Below are positions 8,166 through 19,100 of a stretch of 64,000 nt of DNA, in pieces; within the stretch, counting starts at the first letter, position 1; each line of letters opens with the position of its first letter. Location of the stretch: NCBI RefSeq assembly GCF_022012475.1, contig NZ_JAKLWS010000001.1, positions 310,001-374,000 of the forward strand, in the 5' to 3' direction. The notes under the pieces are model-generated. The model was not told where the DNA came from. It made no database searches and saw only the letters and a list, made by a program, of their open reading frames with translations. The position numbers and the translations under genes are program-made. The DNA is from Rhodohalobacter sulfatireducens. GTDB taxonomy: Bacteria; Bacteroidota; Rhodothermia; Balneolales; Balneolaceae.

Positions 8166-9011
8166 TTATTCACTGTCGTCTTCTTCCGCATAAAGCTTCA
8201 CAAGTCCGTCAATCATCTCTTCAGAGATACCGGAGGTTACAAAACCACCATCATGGTAGAGGTTTTGCATGGTCACTTTTCGGGTCAGGTCGGAAAACAG
8301 AGTCACGCAGTAGTCTGCGCATTCATCCGCAGTGGGATTTCCAAGCGGTGCAATTTTATCGGCAAAGGTATACATGCCGTCAAATCCTTTAATTCCCGTT
8401 CCCGCAGAGGTCTTTGTCGGTGCTTGTGAAACGGTATTGACCCGAATTCCGCGATCGGCAAGGCGGCTTCCATAATTCCGTGCGATACTCTCTAAAAGTG
8501 CTTTGGCATCGTTCATATCAGAATATTTGGAGAAAATACGCTGCGCCCCAATATATGAGAGAGCCACAATACTCGCACCATTGTTCAACAGCTCTGTTTT
8601 TTCAGCAAAATGCAGAACTTTGTGGAGTGATATTGCGGAAATATCGAGAGTATCGTTGTACCAATCATAGTTCAGGTTTTTATAATCTATTTTCTTTCGA
8701 ACATTGGGAGACATTCCGATTGCATGAAGTATAAAATCAACGCTACCCAACTCCTCTTTGGTCTCCTTCATCAGACCTTCAACTTCCTCCTCTTTACTCA
8801 CATCGCAGGGTAATATTTTTGCGTCTGTTTTTTCGGAAAGTTCATCAAGGGCTCCCAAACGAAGTGCAATCGGTGCATTGGAGAGTACAAAATCGGCCCC
8901 TTCTCGCTTGCAGGCCAATGCTATTCTCCAGGCAATACTCCGCTTATCCAAAGCACCAAAAATTATCCCCTTTTTTCCTTTAAGTAATCCGTATCCTTGT
9001 TGTTCAGACAT
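8166..9011 (-). CDS. fabI: Enoyl-[acyl-carrier-protein] reductase (NADH)
   Basis: FabI performs the last reduction of each fatty-acid elongation cycle. The 281-residue short-chain dehydrogenase starts with the FabI-specific nucleotide-binding segment GIIFGALDKRSIAWRIA. It has HAIGMSP and the catalytic Tyr163-x6-Lys170 in YSDMNDAK, with the second conserved Tyr153 in ALSYIGA. The substrate-loop segment near TSAGTGIKGF is also present. It stands alone on the minus strand. The 90-base gap before ruvC has no gene. Confidence 0.95.
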   Translation of the reverse strand: MSEQQGYGLLKGKKGIIFGALDKRSIAWRIALACKREGADFVLSNAPIALRLGALDELSEKTDAKILPCDVSKEEEVEGLMKETKEELGSVDFILHAIGMSPNVRKKIDYKNLNYDWYNDTLDISAISLHKVLHFAEKTELLNNGASIVALSYIGAQRIFSKYSDMNDAKALLESIARNYGSRLADRGIRVNTVSQAPTKTSAGTGIKGFDGMYTFADKIAPLGNPTADECADYCVTLFSDLTRKVTMQNLYHDGGFVTSGISEEMIDGLVKLYAEEDDSE

Positions 9012-9226
9012 TCATCAAGCAGTTAAAAGATTAATACTAATTTAATCTGAAAATAACACCTTCGGCTATCACATCGAAATTGAAAAATTTGGTTACTTCT
9101 TTTGTGGTTATCGATGAAAAGAAAATCGTATTGCTTGGGATAGAATAGAACTTGATGTATGTTTAATTCATTAAACTGATGTCCGTTTGGGATAATAATG
9201 AATAAACTAAATCTTTACGCCAAATT

Positions 9227-9270
9227 GAGCCTGCCTGTCCTAAAGCTGCGGTAGACAGGCGTAATTTCGC
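9227..9270. repeat. Small palindromic repeat (GCCTGTC/GACAGGC)
   Basis: GCCTGTC at 9233-9239 pairs with GACAGGC at 9254-9260, embedded in GAGCCTGCCTGTC and GACAGGCGTAA. Nearly the same units occur at 52707-52733 before purM, and a related one sits in the tRNA-Asp remnant near 615-627. The surrounding 9012-9428 gap holds no gene I can support. It must contain the promoter of the sigma-factor operon, which I cannot place with confidence. Confidence 0.5.
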
Positions 9271-9428
9271 GTGTGTATTCCCCTCGAATTATCCTGCCCC
9301 GAACCTTCAGGGAATTTGAATGTGTTTTCGACTTAAACTAACGTTATACAAAATTATTATTTGGAACTCATATTAACTTAGGCCAGCCAATCCGGTTGGT
9401 TTAAACTTTACGTATATATCAATAGCAA

Positions 9429-10037
9429 GTGATCCTCTACTGGCTGGTAACTTTTATCGCATTTGCAAAACATTCCGATGAGGAAGAGGAATGGATGCAG
9501 CGAATTCAAAACGGGGATACAACCGCTATGAAGCTCTTATACAACAAGTATAAAAATCTTCTTTTCGGTTTGATTGTATCCATTTTAAAAAACCGGGAGG
9601 AGGCCGAAGACTGCCTGCAGGAGGTCTTTACCCAGACATGGGAGAATGCCGACCAGTTTGATGCCTCGAGAGGAAAGGTTTATACCTTTTTAGTTACTAT
9701 GGCCCGTAACAAGGCAATTGACAGAACCCGCTCCCGGGCGTTCAAAGATTCTGAAAAAGAGGATCACATCATTAACGATTTTACGTTAACGCTTGAAGGT
9801 GAGTTCAACAATCCACATGAGGAGATGGAGTTTGCCGAACGGGCAAAAATTGTGCGTAATGCACTCAATCAACTCAGTGAAAAAGAACGAAAGGTGCTTT
9901 ATGTCTCCTATTTTAATGGAATGAGTCAATCCGAAATTTCAGACAAACTGGAGATTCCTCTTGGAACGGTTAAATACCGAATGAGGCAGGGAATGATAAA
10001 ACTCCGAGACATGCTTGTACCCGACGATCAAAAATGA
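9429..10037 (+). CDS. ECF-type RNA polymerase sigma factor
   Basis: The 202-residue protein has sigma region 2 (LYNKYKNLLFGLIVSIL to DCLQEVFTQTWENADQF and KAIDRTRSR) and region 4 (LSEKERKVLYVSYFNGMSQ to TVKYRMRQGMIKLRD), with no sigma 3 domain. The start is uncertain: the longest frame begins at a GTG at 9429, and an ATG at 9495 would leave a shorter N-terminus. It overlaps by four bases an RskA-type anti-sigma gene. By analogy with SigK/RskA pairs, that membrane protein should hold this factor inactive until a signal arrives. The target genes are unknown. Confidence 0.92.
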   Translation: MILYWLVTFIAFAKHSDEEEEWMQRIQNGDTTAMKLLYNKYKNLLFGLIVSILKNREEAEDCLQEVFTQTWENADQFDASRGKVYTFLVTMARNKAIDRTRSRAFKDSEKEDHIINDFTLTLEGEFNNPHEEMEFAERAKIVRNALNQLSEKERKVLYVSYFNGMSQSEISDKLEIPLGTVKYRMRQGMIKLRDMLVPDDQK

Positions 10038-10840
10038 CAAATGAAGAACAACATAACGATTTTGAAGCTCTTTGCGCCGGCTATGTGTTGGATGCACTGA
10101 CGGACAGAGAAAACCGCCAGTTTGAGGAGATGCTTCGTGATGCCACCCCCGAACAGATTCAACTGTTTGAGGATATGATGGAAATTCGTGATGAGCTCGC
10201 CCTCGCATCTGAGCCGACCTCTCCTTCACTGGAAGTTGAAGAGAACATCATGGCTGCAATTACGGGTGAAAATGAAAAGTCCCAACCTGATGAACCTGAT
10301 CTCAAGGCCGGTTCAACGAACATTATACCAATATGGGCATACCAGGCGGCCGCAGCTATCTTTTTGATTGCATCACTGACTTTTGCATACGTGACATTTG
10401 ACCTGTCTGAAACTGTTGATTTCCAGCAATCACAAATAACAGAATTACAAAGTCAGCTCGATCGGCAGGAACAGCTTTTAACCGTTCTTTCCGGGCGGGA
10501 AGTTACGCTTGTAAACATGAATGGACTGGACCCCAGCCCCGAAGGGTATGGAAAAATAATTTGGGATCCTGACCAGGGAGAAGCTGTTCTGCAATTGGCC
10601 AATCTGCCGGCACCGCCACAAGATAAAGATTATCAATTGTGGCTGATAAAAGCTGGACAAAATCCTATCAGTGCCGGTGTATTTAATTTTGAACGGCCTT
10701 CAACCGATCTCTTTTTCCGGGTTGAACAACTGAATGAAGAACCTTCGGAAGAATCAAACACATTTGCAGTTACTCTTGAACCGAAAGGAGGTGTTCCACA
10801 GCCCACCGGTGATATGTTCTTACTTGGCGAACAACAGTAA
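10034..10840 (+). CDS. RskA-type membrane anti-sigma factor
   Basis: This 268-residue protein has a cytoplasmic N-terminal sigma-binding part (HNDFEALCAGYVLDALTDRENRQFEEML pattern, residues 7-34), one transmembrane helix near 98-120, a short coiled segment (QQSQITELQSQLDRQEQL), and a periplasmic RskA-like domain. That domain ends with motifs such as DYQLWLIKAGQNPISAGVF and FAVTLEPKGGVPQPTG, which are diagnostic of the anti-sigma-K family C-terminal domain. The ATGA overlap with the sigma gene shows translational coupling. Release of the sigma factor normally needs regulated proteolysis; no protease gene is adjacent. Confidence 0.9.
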   Translation: MTNEEQHNDFEALCAGYVLDALTDRENRQFEEMLRDATPEQIQLFEDMMEIRDELALASEPTSPSLEVEENIMAAITGENEKSQPDEPDLKAGSTNIIPIWAYQAAAAIFLIASLTFAYVTFDLSETVDFQQSQITELQSQLDRQEQLLTVLSGREVTLVNMNGLDPSPEGYGKIIWDPDQGEAVLQLANLPAPPQDKDYQLWLIKAGQNPISAGVFNFERPSTDLFFRVEQLNEEPSEESNTFAVTLEPKGGVPQPTGDMFLLGEQQ

Positions 10841-11019
10841 TAATTTTACGAACCCCAAGTTTTCCGGGATTCCATGATCCCCGGATCATCCGAAATTATT
10901 TAACGAAGTCGTGACACTTGTCCCATAAGGGATGTCTTGGGCAAAGGACTTCTGTCAAACTGCCGTCGCTTCTGGATCACTATTAAACAGAAGATTCAAT
11001 AAGTTTTATACCGTTAGTT

Positions 11020-11394
11020 ATGGATATAAAAGTACTTACACCCCGTTTTCACGGTTATTTAGATTATCTGACTGTAGTTATTTTTCTCACAGCCCCTCTT
11101 TTATTGGGACTTGAAGGTTTATCCGCCATAATCTCCTACCTCTTGGCGGCGATTTACCTGTTGATGACCTTTCTTACAGATTTCTCTCTCGGCTTTGCCA
11201 AACTCATTCCGATTAAAACACACGGTTGGGTTGAAACAGTTGCAGGCCCCCTCGTTCTTCTACTGCCTTTTGTGGTAGGGCTTTATGAAACGGCCCGTAT
11301 CTTTTACATCACAATGGGAGTTCTCATGATCGTTGTCAGTTTGCTTACCGATTATAAACAGGCTTCTTTAGATATTGAAGATATATCTGTATAA
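11020..11394 (+). CDS. Four-helix membrane protein of the SPW-repeat type
   Basis: The 124-residue protein is almost entirely hydrophobic with four predicted helices, arranged as two similar halves. Each half starts with a His-Gly-aromatic motif: HGYLDYLTVVIFLTAPLLLGL and then HGWVETVAGPLVLLLPFVVGL. This internal duplication resembles SPW-repeat/DUF membrane proteins of unknown function. It precedes the efflux operon by 85 bases on the same strand, but a functional link is not shown. Confidence 0.7.
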   Translation: MDIKVLTPRFHGYLDYLTVVIFLTAPLLLGLEGLSAIISYLLAAIYLLMTFLTDFSLGFAKLIPIKTHGWVETVAGPLVLLLPFVVGLYETARIFYITMGVLMIVVSLLTDYKQASLDIEDISV

Positions 11395-11479
11395 ATTTTT
11401 TGGGTACAACCTTCCGCAACAATCGATGTAGACATCTCGTAGAGAAAACCGTTGCTAATTAATAACGGTCAAAGCTCTT

Positions 11480-12535
11480 ATGAAATCTTTTAGCCCTCAT
11501 CTTCATCTATTTTTTCTATCCCTAATCCTGGTCACTCTCCAAGCCTGTAATGGCGGCGAAGAGATGACGGAAAATCCCGAAGACGATACTCCTACCATCC
11601 CGGTTGAAGTGAGTAATGTGAGCCGGGGGGATATTTCTGCTTACTACTCCAACACAGCTACTCTCGAAGCCGAACAGGAAGCCACCGTTGTTTCAAAAGT
11701 TCGCGGAATAATTGAAGAACTCTATGTAGAGGAGGGTGACCGAGTTCAGGCCGGGCAGGTGATTGCCAAAATTGAAGATGAACAGTATCAAATTGAGGCT
11801 GACCGGGCAAAAGCTACTCTCGACCGTTTATACAATGATTTTCAACGAAACAAGGAGCTTTTTGAACGAGAGTTGATTTCTGCTGAAGCATTTCAAAATT
11901 CACAGTATGAATATGAATCTCAAAAAGCCACTTACGATCTGGCAGCTCTCAACCTTGAGTACACATCCGTTCGCTCTCCAATCAGCGGCGTTATTTCAGA
12001 ACGCTTTGTGAAGGCCGGGAACATGATCGGCACGGATCAACAGATGTATCGAGTAACCGATTTTTCGCCACTACAAGCTGTTCTTCATATCCCTGAACAC
12101 GAGATGGCAAAAATCCGAAACGATCAGCGGGCTGAACTTCGTGTGGATGCACTTCCCAATGAAACGTTTGTGGGCCATGTAGAGCGAATCAGTCCTGTGG
12201 TGGATTCCGAAACCGGGACATTCAAAGTCACCATCTATGTGGATGAGACTCGCGATATGCTTCGTCCCGGGATGTTTGGCCGTGTAAAAATTGTGTACGA
12301 TACTCGCGAAAACACCCGTATGATTCCAAAATCGGCCGTAATTTCAGAGGACCTCGCTGAAAGTGTCTATGTGATTAAAGATTCGCTCGCCTTCAAGAAA
12401 GAGATTCAAACCGGGTATACGAACGGCTCAAACGTGGAGATCATAAATGGATTGGAAGATGGCGAAATGGTGGTAACCATCGGCCAGGGAAGCCTGCAAG
12501 ACAGCTCGAAGGTCAGCGTTATTGAAAGTCTCTAA
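11480..12535 (+). CDS. RND efflux periplasmic adaptor (membrane fusion) lipoprotein
   Basis: The adaptor bridges an inner-membrane RND pump to an outer-membrane channel. The 351-residue protein has a lipobox (LVTLQAC, Cys23) for anchoring. A split lipoyl domain follows (VVSKVRGIIEELYVEEGDRVQAGQVIAKIE and LEYTSVRSPISGVISERFVKAGN) around an alpha-hairpin (residues about 105-150). The beta-barrel (LQAVLHIPEHEMAKIRNDQRAEL) and membrane-proximal domain complete it. It is the first gene of an efflux operon, with the first permease 12 bases later. No TolC-type channel gene is in the window. Confidence 0.93.
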   Translation: MKSFSPHLHLFFLSLILVTLQACNGGEEMTENPEDDTPTIPVEVSNVSRGDISAYYSNTATLEAEQEATVVSKVRGIIEELYVEEGDRVQAGQVIAKIEDEQYQIEADRAKATLDRLYNDFQRNKELFERELISAEAFQNSQYEYESQKATYDLAALNLEYTSVRSPISGVISERFVKAGNMIGTDQQMYRVTDFSPLQAVLHIPEHEMAKIRNDQRAELRVDALPNETFVGHVERISPVVDSETGTFKVTIYVDETRDMLRPGMFGRVKIVYDTRENTRMIPKSAVISEDLAESVYVIKDSLAFKKEIQTGYTNGSNVEIINGLEDGEMVVTIGQGSLQDSSKVSVIESL

Positions 12536-12547
12536 GGCGGTACTGCT

Positions 12548-15500
12548 ATGAAAATTATCGATGTTTCGATTCGCCGGAAAGTAACAATTGCCATGTTTAC
12601 GGTGGGGGTACTGCTCTTTGGGATGGTTTCCCTCTCCCGCCTGAATGTAAACCTGCTGCCTGAACTCAGCTATCCAACGCTCACCATCCGAACGGAATTT
12701 GAAGGTGCTGCCCCGGTTGAGGTCGAAAATCTTATCACAAAACCGGTTGAAGAATCTGTTGGGGTTGTGAAAGGTGTCCAACAGGTTCGGTCCATTTCGC
12801 GAGCCGGCCAGTCGGATGTAATCCTGGAGTTTGCCTGGGGAACGGACATGAATATTGCCAACCTCGATGTGATGGCAAAACTCGATGCCGTTCAGCTTCC
12901 CCTCGATTCAGAAAAACCGGTCACTCTTCGCTTTGATCCGACTCTCGACCCCATCCTTCGTTACGCCCTCTATTATACTGATGAAGTTCCTGGAGAATCA
13001 GAAAATGATGCCTCCGTAGATTTTGCCAACTACCAGGATCTCTCCAGCCCGGAAGCGATATCGCAATTGAAAGGCCTGCGAATTCTTGCGGATGAACAGT
13101 TGAAGAAAAACCTGGAGTCATCCCTTGGAGTTGCTTCGGTAAAAATCAGCGGTGGACTGGAAGAGGAGATCCAGGTAAATATCGATCAGCAGCGGTTGTC
13201 GTACCTGAATATTCCCATAGAAACAGTGACCCAAATTTTGGGTGCTGAGAATGTGAATCTCTCCGGAGGCCGGTTGGAGGAGGGTGCCCAACAATATTTA
13301 GTCCGAACTCTCAATGAATTTCAAACCATCGACCAGATTCGGGATGTAGTTGTTGCCAGTGACTCGGGAAATGTTGTTTACCTCAGAGATGTAGCTGAGG
13401 TGGTTCAATCATACAAAGAACGTGAAGCTATTACTCGATTAAATGGTGCCGAAGCGGTAGAGATTGCCATTTATAAGGAGGGCGATGCCAATACCGTTGC
13501 CGTTGCCGAAACTGTAAATGCCCGGATGGATGAAATCCGAGCCTCGCTTCCATCAAATATGAAACTGGAGAAAGTATACGACCAATCGGTGTTCATAGCA
13601 TCGGCGGTTAATGAGGTGAAGAATGCGGGAATCATTGGGGGGATATTGGCCGTCTTGGTGCTCTACTTTTTTCTTCGAAATTTTTGGTCCACCGTTATTA
13701 TTTCGATATCCATCCCGGTCTCTGTCATCGCCACATTCAATTTGATGTACGGCAATGATATCTCACTTAATATTATGTCACTTGGGGGCATTGCTCTTGG
13801 TATCGGTATGCTGGTGGATAACTCCATCGTGGTGCTCGAAAATATTGCCCGTCATCGTGAACAGGGTAAAGGTATCGTGGAAGCCGCCCGTGAAGGTGCC
13901 GGCGAAGTTGGAATGGCTGTGATCGCATCAACCCTGACCACTATTGCCGTATTCTTTCCCCTGGTATTTGTACAGGGAATTGCTGGTCAGCTTTTTCGTG
14001 ACCAGGCCCTCACCGTTACATTTTCACTATTGGCCTCTCTTGTTGTAGCAATCACTTTAATCCCGATGCTTTCATCCATCGGCGGCGAGAAAAAATCCAT
14101 TGAACCGTTAGAATTGAAGGAACCCAAAACAAAATTTGGGCGCGGTTTGCGAAAGATCAGAATGTTCCTTTTCTACACGATTCCTACATACATCACAAAA
14201 GGTATAAAATTCATCGTCAGTTGGATTGCCAAAATCACGAAAGCTGTCTTTTCCCCATTCGTAAAAGCCTTCGATAAGGGGTACCAATACGCTGAAAGAA
14301 AATACACCTCCCTTCTGAACTGGTCACTGAATCACAAATCCGTAGTGTTGGTTTCTGCTTTTTTAATCTTTGCCGGATCAATCGCATTGGTTCCCAGAAT
14401 TGGAATAGAACTGATACCGCAATTATCACAGGGAGAGTTTTCCGTTGAGTTCAAACTTCCCCCCGGAACTCCAATTGAGAAAACAGATCAGGCACTGCGG
14501 TCTGTTCAGAACACAGCCAAGAATTACGAAGGTGTTCGAACTACCTTTGCCGTAGCCGGAACCGGGAACAAGATGGATGCCAATCCCGATGAGGGCGGCG
14601 AAAATTGGGGTGAACTGAATGTAACGCTCGCCTCCGGGGCATCTTCGTATGAGGAACAGCAGACGATGGACCGAATGAGAACATCACTCCAACAAGTGCC
14701 CGGCCTCCAATACAAATTTGCACGCCCCGAACTGTTCAGTTTTAAAACCCCGGTGGAGATTGAGATCAGCGGATTTGATCTTGAGAACCTGAAAAAAGCC
14801 AGTGATGCTGTTACAAATCGCATTTCTTCCAATGATCGTTTTGCCGACGTAAAAAGCACGATGGAAACCGGCAGCCCTGAAGTGCAGATCTTGTTTGATC
14901 GCGATCGTGCCGCCGCACTTGGATTACAGGTACATGAAGTAGCCGACCGGATTGTGAGTAATGTGCGAGGAGATGTAGCCACCCGGTATTCCTGGAGAGA
15001 TCGCAAGATCGATGTTCTGGTTCGTGCGCAAAAATCTGATCGTGCATCTATTGATGAAATCAAACGGTTGGTTGTCAATCCCGATAGCGAACGCCCCATT
15101 CCGTTGAGTGCTATTGCCACTGTACAGATTGAAAACGGGCCGGGTGAAATTCGCCGGGTATCCCAACAGCGTGTAGCCATCGTTTCGGCAAACCTGAATT
15201 ATGGCGACCTTGGTGAAGCTGCCGAGGAGGTTCAACAGATCTTGTCAGAAGTAACCATGCCTACAGGAGTTTATGCTCAAATTGGCGGTCAAAACGAGGA
15301 GATGTCGGATTCTTTCCAGTCTCTCCTGTTTGCACTTTCACTTGCGGTCTTTTTGGTCTACCTGGTGATGGCCTCCCAGTTTGAATCACTCCTTCACCCG
15401 TTTATCATTTTATTCACAATTCCTCTTGCGCTTGTCGGGGCGATCCTGGCTCTTTATTTCACCGGAACCACCATCAGTGTAGTTGTATTTATAGGGTTGA

Positions 15501-15829
15501 TTTTGTTGGTCGGTATCGTTGTAAACAATGCCATCGTCTTAATTGATTTGATCAACCAGATGAGGCAAAAAGGGACTGAAAAAATTGAAGCGATTATGGA
15601 AGGCGGTAAATCTCGGTTGCGCCCTATCTTGATGACAACCCTGACTACAACTCTCGGCCTGCTTCCACTCGCTATCGGTTTTGGGGATGGCGCCGAACTC
15701 CGTGCCCCGATGGGAATCACCGTCATCGGCGGGCTTTTAGTATCCACATTTTTGACTCTTGTCGTCATCCCGGTGATGTACTCCATCATGGATCGAAAGA
15801 GATATGTAGCTGAAACGGAGGGTGTTTGA
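12548..15829 (+). CDS. RND efflux permease subunit (first)
   Basis: This is a 1093-residue resistance-nodulation-division pump of hydrophobe/amphiphile efflux type, with the usual two repeats of six helices and large periplasmic loops after TM1 and TM7. The proton-relay region in TM4 is GMLVDNSIVVLENI, with Asp-Asn where AcrB has Asp-Asp, a change common in many RND branches. An extra cytoplasmic segment of about 60 residues (roughly 515-590, Lys/Phe-rich) lies between TM6 and TM7 and makes it longer than most homologues. It follows the adaptor gene directly. Its substrates cannot be read from sequence. Confidence 0.93.
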   Translation: MKIIDVSIRRKVTIAMFTVGVLLFGMVSLSRLNVNLLPELSYPTLTIRTEFEGAAPVEVENLITKPVEESVGVVKGVQQVRSISRAGQSDVILEFAWGTDMNIANLDVMAKLDAVQLPLDSEKPVTLRFDPTLDPILRYALYYTDEVPGESENDASVDFANYQDLSSPEAISQLKGLRILADEQLKKNLESSLGVASVKISGGLEEEIQVNIDQQRLSYLNIPIETVTQILGAENVNLSGGRLEEGAQQYLVRTLNEFQTIDQIRDVVVASDSGNVVYLRDVAEVVQSYKEREAITRLNGAEAVEIAIYKEGDANTVAVAETVNARMDEIRASLPSNMKLEKVYDQSVFIASAVNEVKNAGIIGGILAVLVLYFFLRNFWSTVIISISIPVSVIATFNLMYGNDISLNIMSLGGIALGIGMLVDNSIVVLENIARHREQGKGIVEAAREGAGEVGMAVIASTLTTIAVFFPLVFVQGIAGQLFRDQALTVTFSLLASLVVAITLIPMLSSIGGEKKSIEPLELKEPKTKFGRGLRKIRMFLFYTIPTYITKGIKFIVSWIAKITKAVFSPFVKAFDKGYQYAERKYTSLLNWSLNHKSVVLVSAFLIFAGSIALVPRIGIELIPQLSQGEFSVEFKLPPGTPIEKTDQALRSVQNTAKNYEGVRTTFAVAGTGNKMDANPDEGGENWGELNVTLASGASSYEEQQTMDRMRTSLQQVPGLQYKFARPELFSFKTPVEIEISGFDLENLKKASDAVTNRISSNDRFADVKSTMETGSPEVQILFDRDRAAALGLQVHEVADRIVSNVRGDVATRYSWRDRKIDVLVRAQKSDRASIDEIKRLVVNPDSERPIPLSAIATVQIENGPGEIRRVSQQRVAIVSANLNYGDLGEAAEEVQQILSEVTMPTGVYAQIGGQNEEMSDSFQSLLFALSLAVFLVYLVMASQFESLLHPFIILFTIPLALVGAILALYFTGTTISVVVFIGLILLVGIVVNNAIVLIDLINQMRQKGTEKIEAIMEGGKSRLRPILMTTLTTTLGLLPLAIGFGDGAELRAPMGITVIGGLLVSTFLTLVVIPVMYSIMDRKRYVAETEGV

Positions 15830-15844
15830 TGACCAATTTTAATC

Positions 15845-16112
15845 ATTCAGTGAACCACGAATTTTCCCCTCCATCCCAAGGAAGGCCCTCGGTTGGTAAT
15901 TCTCCGCTTGAGGGGAGTCCGACTTTAGTCGGGAGGGGTGTACATCCCCCCAGAGCAAATGCTCCATATACTAATTTGTTCAGAAACGTAACAGACCTTA
16001 TCTCGTTTCACTGCTCTGCTTTGAAACGGTATGTAGAGGTTACAGCCATCCCCCTTAATCCCCATTCGAAGGGGGAAGAAAAAAGTCGAAGGGGGATTTT
16101 TAAACCGGAGGC
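15845..16112. repeat. Non-coding block of G/C-run palindromes between two RND genes
   Basis: The gap between the two permease genes is rich in short G- and C-run inverted repeats. Examples are CTTGAGGGGAGTCCGACTTTAGTCGGGAGGGGTGTACATCCCCC-like units around 15908-15952 and CCCCATTCGAAGGGG at about 16060-16074. The same style of sequence (CTCCCTTTGAGGGGAG, then CAGAGGGGTGTG) recurs at about 50381-50465. I see no promoter or gene here. It may be a mobile repeat that inserted inside the efflux operon. Confidence 0.45.
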
Positions 16113-16118
16113 TCAGCC

Positions 16119-19100
16119 ATGCACATAACCGATCTCTCCATACGACGTCCGGTTTCCACGCTGATGATTTTCGTCAGTTTGGTTGTTGTAGGTTTTATTG
16201 CAACCCGGCTGGTTCCACTTGAGTTTATGCCGAACATCACCTTTCCCGGTGCTTTTGTTCAACTTCCATATCCTAACTCCACTCCAAAAGAGATCAATGA
16301 AAATATTGCACGGCCGATTGAAGAAGTATTGGCCACGTTGAGTGGAATCGACCGGATCAACTCTAACTCCGGCGAAGACAATGCGGGAGTGGTGGTGATC
16401 TTCAACCAGGGGACGGATATCAACCTGAAGGCAATTGAGATCAAAGAGAAAATTGAAAGCATTCGAAATCAGCTCCCGGATGATTTTGAGCACTACGAGA
16501 TTTTCAAATTCCAGGATGGCGATGAAGCAACCCTTCAACTCCGAATCTCCAGTGAACGAGATCTCTCAGACGCCTACGAACTTCTGAATCGAAACCTCAA
16601 GCAGCGTATTGAGCGAATTCCGGGCGTTGGACAGGTGACTCTCTATGGAGTGGAAAAGAAGGAAATTCGGGTTGAGATCAATCCGGACCGGATCACCGCC
16701 TATAATATCGACTTAAATGAACTCAGTAACAGGCTTCGTCAAGCGAATTTCTCCATTTCAGCCGGAAAAATTACCGACTCGGGGATGCGATATATGGTTC
16801 GGCCTGTAGGCGATCTTCACGGTGTGGAAGATATTGAGAACCTCATCATCGCCGACAATAACATTCGCGTTAAGGATATCGCCACTGTAAAATATACCTC
16901 CCCCGAACGAAACTATGCTCGCCATCTCGATCAGAAATACGCCGTTGGACTGGATATCACCAAAGAATCCACGGCCAATACGGTGCAAGTAGTGGATGAC
17001 GTACTCACAGAGATCGACGAAATCGGTGAACTTCCCGAGATGCACGGGATTGAGATCTACCAGATGTTTAACCAGGCCGACGGTATCCTGAGCTCGCTTC
17101 GGGAGCTTTTCAACGCCGGAATGATCGGGGCTCTTCTCTCCATTGTGGTTCTGTACATTTTCCTTCGTCAGGTAAGCACCACGCTGATCGTGGCAACCGC
17201 CGTTCCCTTCTCACTGATTGTAACCCTCGGCTTTTTCTTCTTCCTTGATATCACCCTGAATATTCTATCAATGATGGGATTGATGCTTGCCATCGGTATG
17301 CTTGTGGATAATGCCGTAGTTGTGACGGAGAATATCCATCGGTACCAACGAAAATTAAGTGACCCCAAAAATGCATCCGTACTCGGGGCGAAACAGGTAG
17401 CCATTGCGGTCACCGCAGGTACGCTTACTTCAATTATCGTATTTCTGCCAAATGTGGTGAATGAAAGTTTTATCTCGCAGCATATGTACTATATCGGGAT
17501 GGCAATTATCATTTCGCTTCTTGCATCCCTTTTGATCTCCCTGACGGTGATACCCCTGCTTGCTTCAAAAATCAAACCACCGGAAGAATCAAGGAAAAAA
17601 ACCTTTATTGACAAACTTGCGGTTCGATATTCAGCATTCCTTGGCTGGCTTCTGGATCGCAGGAAACTCTCTGTCTTTTTGATTACTCTGCTCTTTTTCA
17701 GTGGTGCCATTCCACTTTCGTTTATGAGCGTAGATATGTTCCCCCGGGTTGAAGAGCGGCAACTGAATCTTCAGTACAACCTGAATGCTTCATACACGCT
17801 TGAGACTGTGAAAGAATCAGTGGAGCGGATCGAGAAGTACCTTTATGATAACCAGGAGAAGTTTGAGATTGAATCGGTATACACCTATTACCAGCCCGAA
17901 AATGCCAACTCCACGATCAATCTTGTGCCGGATGATGAAGCTGGAAAGTCTGTCACTCAAATCAAAGAGGAGATTGAAAAAGACCTCCCGAAAATTGCGA
18001 CTGGTCAGCCTGCATTTGAATATATTAGCCGCAACAGCTCCGAGCAGGTTCGAGTATTTGTGCAAGGTGAGTCGATGGATGTTTTGGAAGATCTCGCCGA
18101 ACAGGTAGAGTGGAGATTGGGCCAGATTGAAGGGTTTGCCGATGTTCGATCGGAAGCAGAAACCGGAAGTGATGAAGTGCGCCTGACAGTGGATCATAAC
18201 AGGGCGCGTAATTTTGGGCTGACCTCCAGTGCCGTAGCCAATATGGTTTCCGGGGCTATGCGCGGGCAGACAATACAACGAATTCGGGGACCCGAAAGTG
18301 AAATCGACGTAGTGCTTGCATTCCAGGATGTAAACCGACAAACGCTCGATGATCTCAGAGATCTGCCGATATCTGTCGGAAATAACCAGACTGTAAAACT
18401 CGCTACCCTTGCCGATTTTGAGCAGAGCCCGGGAGCCGGACGAATTTTCCGTGAGAACCGTAAAACCTCTCTTGGGATTGGCGTGAACTTGGATGATATC
18501 ACCTCCGAAGAAGCACGGACGGAGATCTCGAAAGTGATGAACCAGATTGTGTATCCCTCCGGTTATTCCTGGAGTTACGGCCGCAGCTTTGGAAACGATA
18601 TTGAAGCGATGAACGTGATGCTGTTCAACATCGGCATCGCTTTCTTTTTGATCTACCTGATTATGGCCTCTCTGTTTGAATCACTCTTGTACCCTACCAG
18701 TGTAATCTCATGTATCTTCTTCGGCGTGGTGGGAATCTTCTGGTTCTTCTTTATCACAGGCACCAATTTCGATCTGATGGCTTTCATCGGAATCCTCATC
18801 CTGATGGGAATTGTGGTGAACAACGGAATTGTATTGATTGACCACATCAACCACCTGCGAACTGAAGGACTCTCCCGGCGCGATGCCGTTATTCAAGGCG
18901 GCAAAGACCGAATGCGGCCGATATTGATGACTGCAGCCACCACTGTTCTCGGTTTGATCCCTCTCTGTTTCGGAACCACCCAAATCGGCGGCGAAGGACC
19001 TCCCTACTTCCCCATGGCCCGAGCTATTGTTGGCGGACTGACGTTCTCAACTGTCGTTACACTTATCGTTCTTCCCTCGATCTACGTGATTTTGGATGAT

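Noticed and set aside
15826-16128. 100-residue open frame between the two RND permease genes
   Set aside because: It is built from G/C-run palindromes, lacks family resemblance, and its hypothetical product is rich in Pro/Ser/Arg as expected from repeat DNA.
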